From positions 248,001-312,000 of the forward strand of contig NZ_QEKW01000005.1 of assembly GCF_003096675.1 (NCBI RefSeq): a stretch of 64,000 nt of DNA, in the 5' to 3' direction. A model generated the notes under the pieces. It saw only the letters and a program-made list of their open reading frames with translations, searched no databases and was not told the origin of the DNA. Below, one piece after another: positions 52,907 through 64,000 of this stretch. This stretch comes from Actinomycetospora cinnamomea (GTDB lineage: Bacteria > Actinomycetota > Actinomycetes > Mycobacteriales > Pseudonocardiaceae). How positions within the stretch are numbered: the stretch's first letter is position 1; each line of letters begins with the position of its first letter. Position numbers and translations under genes: made by a program.

Positions 52907-53524
52907 GTGCCCCGAAGCCCGGCGGTCGACACCGAGGAGCTGAGTGCCACGTCCGCGACGACGGCCGACGAGGCCACCGAGACCGACGAGGCCACCGACC
53001 GCACCGGTGACGCCGAGCGCCGCCGGCGCCGCACCGTCACGGTGCTCGCCGTGGTGACGGTGCTGGCCCTGGCCGCCGCCGTCGCGAGCGGCATCTACTG
53101 GTGGTCGGGTACCCAGAGCGACACGGCCGCCGCCGCCGCGACCCGCGACGAGGCCATCGACGCGGCGGAGCAGATCGTCGTCAACATCAACACGGTGCGC
53201 CCGTCCACGCTGGACGCCGACCTCGACGCCGCGCAGTCGTCGCTGACCGAGCCGATGCTCGGCGAGTACCAGAAGGTGCGGGAGCGCTTCGCCGAGAACC
53301 TGCGCACGTCGCAGGCCGAGGTCATCGCGACCCCGGTCTCCGCGGCCCTCACCGCCTTCGACCCCGAGCGCCGGACGGCCTCGGCGATCGTGGCCATCGA
53401 CGTCAACGCCCGCAGTGCGCAGGCGCCGCCCCAGGCCAAGCAGCAGCTGTTCCTCGTCGAGATGATCCGCACGCCCGACGGCTGGAAGGCCGCCAAGGCG
53501 ACGCCCACGACCGGACAGCAGTAG
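52907..53524 (+). CDS. Mce-associated membrane protein (Mam), first
   Basis: A 205-residue protein from GTG 52907, 19 bp after mceF. A charged N-terminus (about 1-42, ending in RRRRR), one membrane helix (TVTVLAVVTVLALAAAVASG), then an extracytoplasmic domain of the Mam type (AEQIVVNINTVRPSTLDADL, FLVEMIRTPDGWKAAKATP), with the NTF2-like fold expected for this group. Mam proteins stabilise Mce complexes in mycobacteria. Confidence 0.88.
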   Translation: MPRSPAVDTEELSATSATTADEATETDEATDRTGDAERRRRRTVTVLAVVTVLALAAAVASGIYWWSGTQSDTAAAAATRDEAIDAAEQIVVNINTVRPSTLDADLDAAQSSLTEPMLGEYQKVRERFAENLRTSQAEVIATPVSAALTAFDPERRTASAIVAIDVNARSAQAPPQAKQQLFLVEMIRTPDGWKAAKATPTTGQQ

Positions 53525-53556
53525 CTGCGGCCGACCCGAGAAAGGGGGGAGTGACC

Positions 53557-54855
53557 GTGCCGTCCCGCTCCCGCACCAAGCCCGGCGCGACGAACCGTCG
53601 CCCGAAGGTCGCCGGCCTGCGCCAGCACGCCCACGCGGGCGCCGCGACCCGGGGCCCGGACGTCGACCTGACCGACCACGACCTCGTCGAGGCGCCGGAC
53701 ACCCTCGACACCGTCGAGGCCCCCGCCGACGACCGTTCCACCTCGACGACCGGGACCCCGCAGCCCGAGGCGCCGGCCGCCGAAGACCCGGAGGCCCGCG
53801 CCACGGCCCCGGCCACCGCGCCCGACGGGCCGTCGCCCGCCGACGCCCCGGCGACGCGCGAGAGCGACGACGGGCGCACCGACGCCGTGGACGCCGCCGA
53901 CACGACGGGGCTCGTGGCGACGGCGACGCCCGTGGCCCCGGCCGACCCGACGGACGCCGTCGAGAGCGGGCCCGACACGGCCGCCCCGGCGGCCCCGGCC
54001 GCCCCGGCCGGCTCGTCGACGGCGGAGACCGAGGACGCCGCGACGCCGGCCGACACCACACCGGCCACGGATGCGGTGGTCGACGGCGAGGCCCCGGCGA
54101 CCACCGCCACCACCGCGGCACCGACCCGCAAGCGCAAGCGGGGCGCCGGGATGACGCCCCGCCCGGAGGCGGCGACCGCCCCGACCCGCGAGCGCCGGGA
54201 CACCAGCGACGCGTCCGCTCCGACGCGCACCGCGAAGCCCTCCCGCACGGGCGGGCGGCGCACCGAGCCCGAGGCGGCGCCGGGCCGCCTCGACCGCGCA
54301 CGGGCCGTTCTGGTGCGCTTCGGCCGCTCGCGGGCGCTGCCGGTCACGCTCGTCGTCGTCACCGTCGTGTGCCTCGTCCTGGGCGGGCTCGCGTTCTGGC
54401 AGGGCCGCGAGGCCTGGACCGAGGGACCGGTCGCCAACGAGGCCGTCGTCGACATCAGCGGCACCGCAGAGCTCGTCGGGCAGAGCCGCGAGGCGGTCGA
54501 GAGGATCTTCTCGTACGACTTCACGCGCCTCGACGACTCGGTCGACGCGGCCCGCACGATGTCGACCAACCCGTTCACCGACCGCTACCTGCAGGTGTTC
54601 GACCAGACGATCCGCGTGCCGGCGCAGCAGCAGCAGCTGACCCAGACCGCCACCGTCGTCAACATCGGCGTCATGAGGATGCAGGACGACCGCGCCGAGG
54701 TGATGGCGCTGGCGCAGTTCTCCGCGCAGCGCACGACCACCGGCCAGTCGACCAACGCGCCCGGCCTGCTGCGCCTGCAGATGGAGCGCATCGACGGGCG
54801 GTGGAAGCTCGCCGAGCTGACGCCGCTGACGGCGCCGCCGCCCGCGCCGCGCTAG
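53557..54855 (+). CDS. Mce-associated membrane protein (Mam), second, with long disordered N-terminus
   Basis: A 432-residue protein. GTG 53557 lies six bases after GGGGGGA; GTG 53551 is too close. The first about 255 residues are low-complexity (Ala, Thr, Pro, Asp, Glu) and end in basic clusters (TRKRKRGAG, RTAKPSRTGGRR). One membrane helix (PVTLVVVTVVCLVLGGLAFW, near 260-280) and a Mam-type outer domain (AVERIFSYDFTRLDDSVDAA, MERIDGRWKLAELTPL) follow. The outer domain matches Mam proteins; the size of the cytoplasmic part is unusual. It ends the mce operon before a strong hairpin. Confidence 0.85.
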   Translation: MPSRSRTKPGATNRRPKVAGLRQHAHAGAATRGPDVDLTDHDLVEAPDTLDTVEAPADDRSTSTTGTPQPEAPAAEDPEARATAPATAPDGPSPADAPATRESDDGRTDAVDAADTTGLVATATPVAPADPTDAVESGPDTAAPAAPAAPAGSSTAETEDAATPADTTPATDAVVDGEAPATTATTAAPTRKRKRGAGMTPRPEAATAPTRERRDTSDASAPTRTAKPSRTGGRRTEPEAAPGRLDRARAVLVRFGRSRALPVTLVVVTVVCLVLGGLAFWQGREAWTEGPVANEAVVDISGTAELVGQSREAVERIFSYDFTRLDDSVDAARTMSTNPFTDRYLQVFDQTIRVPAQQQQLTQTATVVNIGVMRMQDDRAEVMALAQFSAQRTTTGQSTNAPGLLRLQMERIDGRWKLAELTPLTAPPPAPR

Positions 54856-54880
54856 GACCCGTCCCGAGCACCCCGCGACA

Positions 54881-54917
54881 GCGCGTCGGGCGGGCCCCCG
54901 CGGCCCGCCCGGCGCGC
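54881..54917 (+). terminator. Terminator hairpin after the mce operon
   Basis: A 16-bp stem (GCGCGTCGGGCGGGCC, 54881-54896, with 54902-54917) with one G-T wobble and a 5-nt loop, 25 bp after the last mam stop. It isolates rpoB from mce transcription. Confidence 0.8.
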
Positions 54918-54968
54918 TGACCTGCGTCGGACCGCGTCCACGCTCGTACGACACCGGGCGCGTCCCAC

Positions 54969-54997
54969 TTGACGCGGAGGGCACGGGCGGTCACTCT
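54969..54997 (+). promoter_or_regulatory. Possible upstream rpoB promoter
   Basis: TTGACG (54969-54974), 17-bp spacer, CACTCT (54992-54997). The -35 is good but the -10 is poor. Confidence 0.3.
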
Positions 54998-55088
54998 GTT
55001 CGCAGCGCGCGGCCCTCCGCGTCCGACCCCGGAGGTCGATCCCGCCCCAGGCGGAGTTCCCTCCCGGCGTGTCACGAGGGGGGGTCGT

Positions 55089-55118
55089 TCGACAGGTGCC
55101 ACCGTGCGTGGCTAGACT
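55089..55118 (+). promoter_or_regulatory. Main candidate rpoBC promoter
   Basis: TCGACA (5 of 6 to TTGACA) at 55089-55094, 18-bp spacer, TAGACT at 55113-55118. It would give a leader of about 138 nt before the TTG start of rpoB. Between the mce terminator and this promoter I see no gene. Confidence 0.6.
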
Positions 55119-55262
55119 GTCGGATCGCGCTGCCCTACGTCTGTCCGCCTACCCGTGTGCCGACGCCCGGGCCGCGTCCACGCCGCCCGGCGCGCTGCGC
55201 TGCGTTCCGGGCGGTGAAGCTACTGACAGCGTTCAGACAGCGTTGTTCCGGAAGGACGCATC

Positions 55263-58742
<3,480 letters not shown>

Positions 58743-58833
58743 CGCCTCGCTGCCCCGGGCCGGCACCGACCGTGCCGGCCCGGGGACTGCGGACCCTCTA
58801 GAGAATCAGCTCACCCATCCAGGGGAGAACCTT

Positions 58834-62742
<3,909 letters not shown>

Positions 62743-62768
62743 CCTGAGCCCGTAGCCAGCACGACACC

Positions 62769-62801
62769 GGAGGGCGTCCCCGCACCGCGGGGGCGCCCTC
62801 C
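62769..62801 (+). terminator. Terminator hairpin after rpoC
   Basis: A 15-bp stem (GGAGGGCGTCCCCGC, 62769-62783, with 62787-62801, one G-T wobble), loop ACC, followed by GTCGTGT. It lies 26 bp after the rpoC stop. Confidence 0.88.
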
Positions 62802-62819
62802 GTCGTGTGCGGGGCGGCG

Positions 62820-62969
62820 CGCCTGGAGCGAGGGCGTCCCTGGGTGCGTGGGACGCAGCGAGGGCGTCGCTCGCTGCGACACGGGCGCGCCGGCCCGCCT
62901 GGAGTGAGGGCGTCCCTGGGTGCGTGGGACGCAGCGAGGGCGTCCCTCGCTGCGACACGGGCGCGCCGG
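62820..62969. repeat. Two direct repeats of 74 bp (period 76) with internal hairpins
   Basis: Copy 1 is 62820-62893 and copy 2 is 62896-62969; they differ at two positions. Each contains CGTCCC-N9-GGGACG and a GCAGCGAGGG-CGT-CCCTCGCTGC hairpin (perfect in copy 2 at 62931-62953, one mismatch in copy 1). The GAGGGCGTCC core resembles the rpoC terminator stem just upstream. They could be extra terminators or copies of a genome repeat. Confidence 0.85.
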
Positions 62970-63395
62970 GGGAGCGGCGGGTTGCGGGGCAGGGAGTCAC
63001 CGGTATCGTGGCGCCAGTCCGGTCGGTGCGGTGACGCTCCCCGCGCCGGCATGGCCGCCCGATCTGCGCGGCGGTCGAGGACGTCCGAGGGGCCGCGGCG
63101 CAGGACACCGACGGCGTCGCCGGACCGCCCGCGAGGCGGCGACCGGCACCCTGATCCGACCCGCTGCGACGTGCCCTCGGACAGGCGCGTACCCTGGAGT
63201 CCAGTGCCCGACGTGGTCGGGTCGCTCCGCGTGCCCCGGGTGTGCGGTGCGCCGGTCTCCCCTCGCGAGGGACGACCACGGCGCCCCCCGTGTGGCCGGT
63301 CGGTACGCCGGGGCTCGGCGTGTTCGCGACGCCGGCCCCGGGCGCGGAGCACGAGCCCGATCGGACAGCCAGCAGAACGGAAGAAACCCCACTCG
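62970..63395 (+). other. Upstream region of rpsL
   Basis: No gene is supported in these 426 bp; open frames on both strands are compositional. TACCCT (63190-63195) fits a -10 pattern for rpsLG, with a poor -35 (TGCGAC, 63165-63170). GGAAG (63379-63383) is the rpsL ribosome binding site region. Confidence 0.35.
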
Positions 63396-63770
63396 ATGCC
63401 CACCATCCAGCAGTTGGTCCGCCGGGGCCGCGAGGACAAGGTCGAGAAGACCAAGACCGCGGCCCTGAAGGGGAGCCCGCAGCGCCGCGGCGTCTGCACG
63501 CGCGTCTACACCACCACGCCGAAGAAGCCGAACTCCGCGCTGCGCAAGGTCGCGCGCGTCCGGCTCTCGAACGGCATCGAGGTCACCGCCTACATCCCCG
63601 GTGAGGGCCACAACCTGCAGGAGCACTCGATCGTGCTCGTGCGTGGTGGCCGTGTGAAGGACCTCCCCGGTGTCCGTTACAAGATCATTCGCGGCGCGCT
63701 CGACACGCAGGCGGTGAAGAACCGCAAGCAGGCCCGCAGCCGCTACGGGACGAAGAAGGACAAGAGCTGA
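63396..63770 (+). CDS. rpsL: 30S ribosomal protein S12
   Basis: A 124-residue S12 from ATG 63396. It has [32 protein letters not shown] with Lys 43, [20 protein letters not shown] with Lys 88, and the end [13 protein letters not shown]. Lys at both positions is the streptomycin-sensitive form. It is the first gene of the rpsL-rpsG group; its stop overlaps the rpsG start by one base. Confidence 0.99.
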   Translation: MPTIQQLVRRGREDKVEKTKTAALKGSPQRRGVCTRVYTTTPKKPNSALRKVARVRLSNGIEVTAYIPGEGHNLQEHSIVLVRGGRVKDLPGVRYKIIRGALDTQAVKNRKQARSRYGTKKDKS

Positions 63771-64000
63771 TGCCGCGCAAGGGACCCGCTCCGAAGCGTC
63801 CGCTCGTGGCCGACCCGGTCTACGGGTCGCCGCTCGTGACGCAGCTCGTGAACAAGGTGCTCGTGGACGGCAAGCGCTCGCTCGCCGAGCGGATCGTCTA
63901 CGGCGCCCTGGAGGGCTGCCGCGAGCGCAACGGCGCCGACCCGGTCGTCACGCTCAAGCGCGCGCTGGACAACGTGAAGCCGGCCCTCGAGGTCCGCAGC
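63770..64000 (+). CDS. rpsG: 30S ribosomal protein S7 (3' end outside window)
   Basis: ATG 63770 shares its A with the rpsL stop (TGATG). The 77 visible codons read [20 protein letters not shown] and on through [20 protein letters not shown], the standard S7 N-terminus. The gene continues beyond the right edge. S7 starts assembly of the 30S head and usually precedes fusA and tuf. Confidence 0.98.
   Translation, partial: MPRKGPAPKRPLVADPVYGSPLVTQLVNKVLVDGKRSLAERIVYGALEGCRERNGADPVVTLKRALDNVKPALEVRS

Noticed and set aside
62805-63395. Long frame extending rpsL upstream by about 195 codons
   Set aside because: S12 has a fixed N-terminus ([11 protein letters not shown]) at ATG 63396; the upstream part runs through repeats and a terminator.

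Overview
The window looks like a chromosomal segment of a very GC-rich mycolata-related actinobacterium, most likely of the order Pseudonocardiales (Pseudonocardia or a close relative). Supporting signs are the very high GC, many GTG and TTG starts, dense ATGA/GTGA start-stop overlaps, an F420-type oxidoreductase repertoire, a full Mce lipid-transport locus, HadAB, and gene order shared with Mycobacterium (plsB2-plsC-WS/DGAT; tRNA-Met-rpmG-hadA-hadB; tRNA-Trp-secE-nusG-rplK-rplA; rplJ-rplL-mkl-rpoB-rpoC-rpsL-rpsG). The genus is an inference from gene content; no rRNA is present.

Region 1 (1-31 kb) is mostly lipid and acyl-CoA metabolism. It starts with a DUF2182/DUF1326 pair cut by the left edge. 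Next come the fadB-fadA beta-oxidation pair, the remnant of a GMC oxidoreductase, an acetoacetate-decarboxylase-like gene, two TetR regulators, an acyl-CoA dehydrogenase with an F420-type LLM oxidoreductase, and a divergent acyl-CoA ligase. Three 20-bp inverted repeats of the form (A/G)ACAGTC-N6-GAC(T/C)(G/C)T(T/C) lie before fadA, before fadE/acyl-CoA ligase and before the second tetR, which suggests one TetR regulon. A five-gene block of poorly known genes (12.3-15.1 kb) follows. Then come an epoxide-hydrolase-like gene, a tiny membrane protein, a second fadD divergent from a third tetR with a striking palindrome between them, a tandem universal stress protein and a dienoyl-CoA-isomerase-like crotonase. 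A compact [3Fe-4S] ferredoxin / ferredoxin reductase / cytochrome P450 operon comes next, then the phospholipid/triacylglycerol operon plsB-plsC-WS/DGAT-lipase, and cinA on the other strand.

Region 2 (31-41 kb) is the informational core. It holds a membrane GGDEF(degenerate)-EAL protein, tRNA-Thr and tRNA-Met, rpmG, hadA, hadB, a secreted SGNH hydrolase, aspC, tRNA-Trp, secE, nusG, rplK, rplA, an L10-type leader with an attenuator hairpin, rplJ and rplL.

Region 3 (41-55 kb) is a complete mce locus inserted between rplL and rpoB: an MceG/Mkl ATPase with an unusually long disordered tail, two YrbE permeases, MceA-F and two Mce-associated membrane proteins. Nearly all genes overlap or abut, and a strong hairpin closes the run. 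All parts of one lipid importer (ATPase, permeases, periplasmic tube, accessory proteins) therefore appear to be made from one operon.

Region 4 (55-64 kb) is rpoB, rpoC, a terminator, a 76-bp-period direct repeat, rpsL and the start of rpsG. Drug-target residues in RpoB and S12 look wild type.
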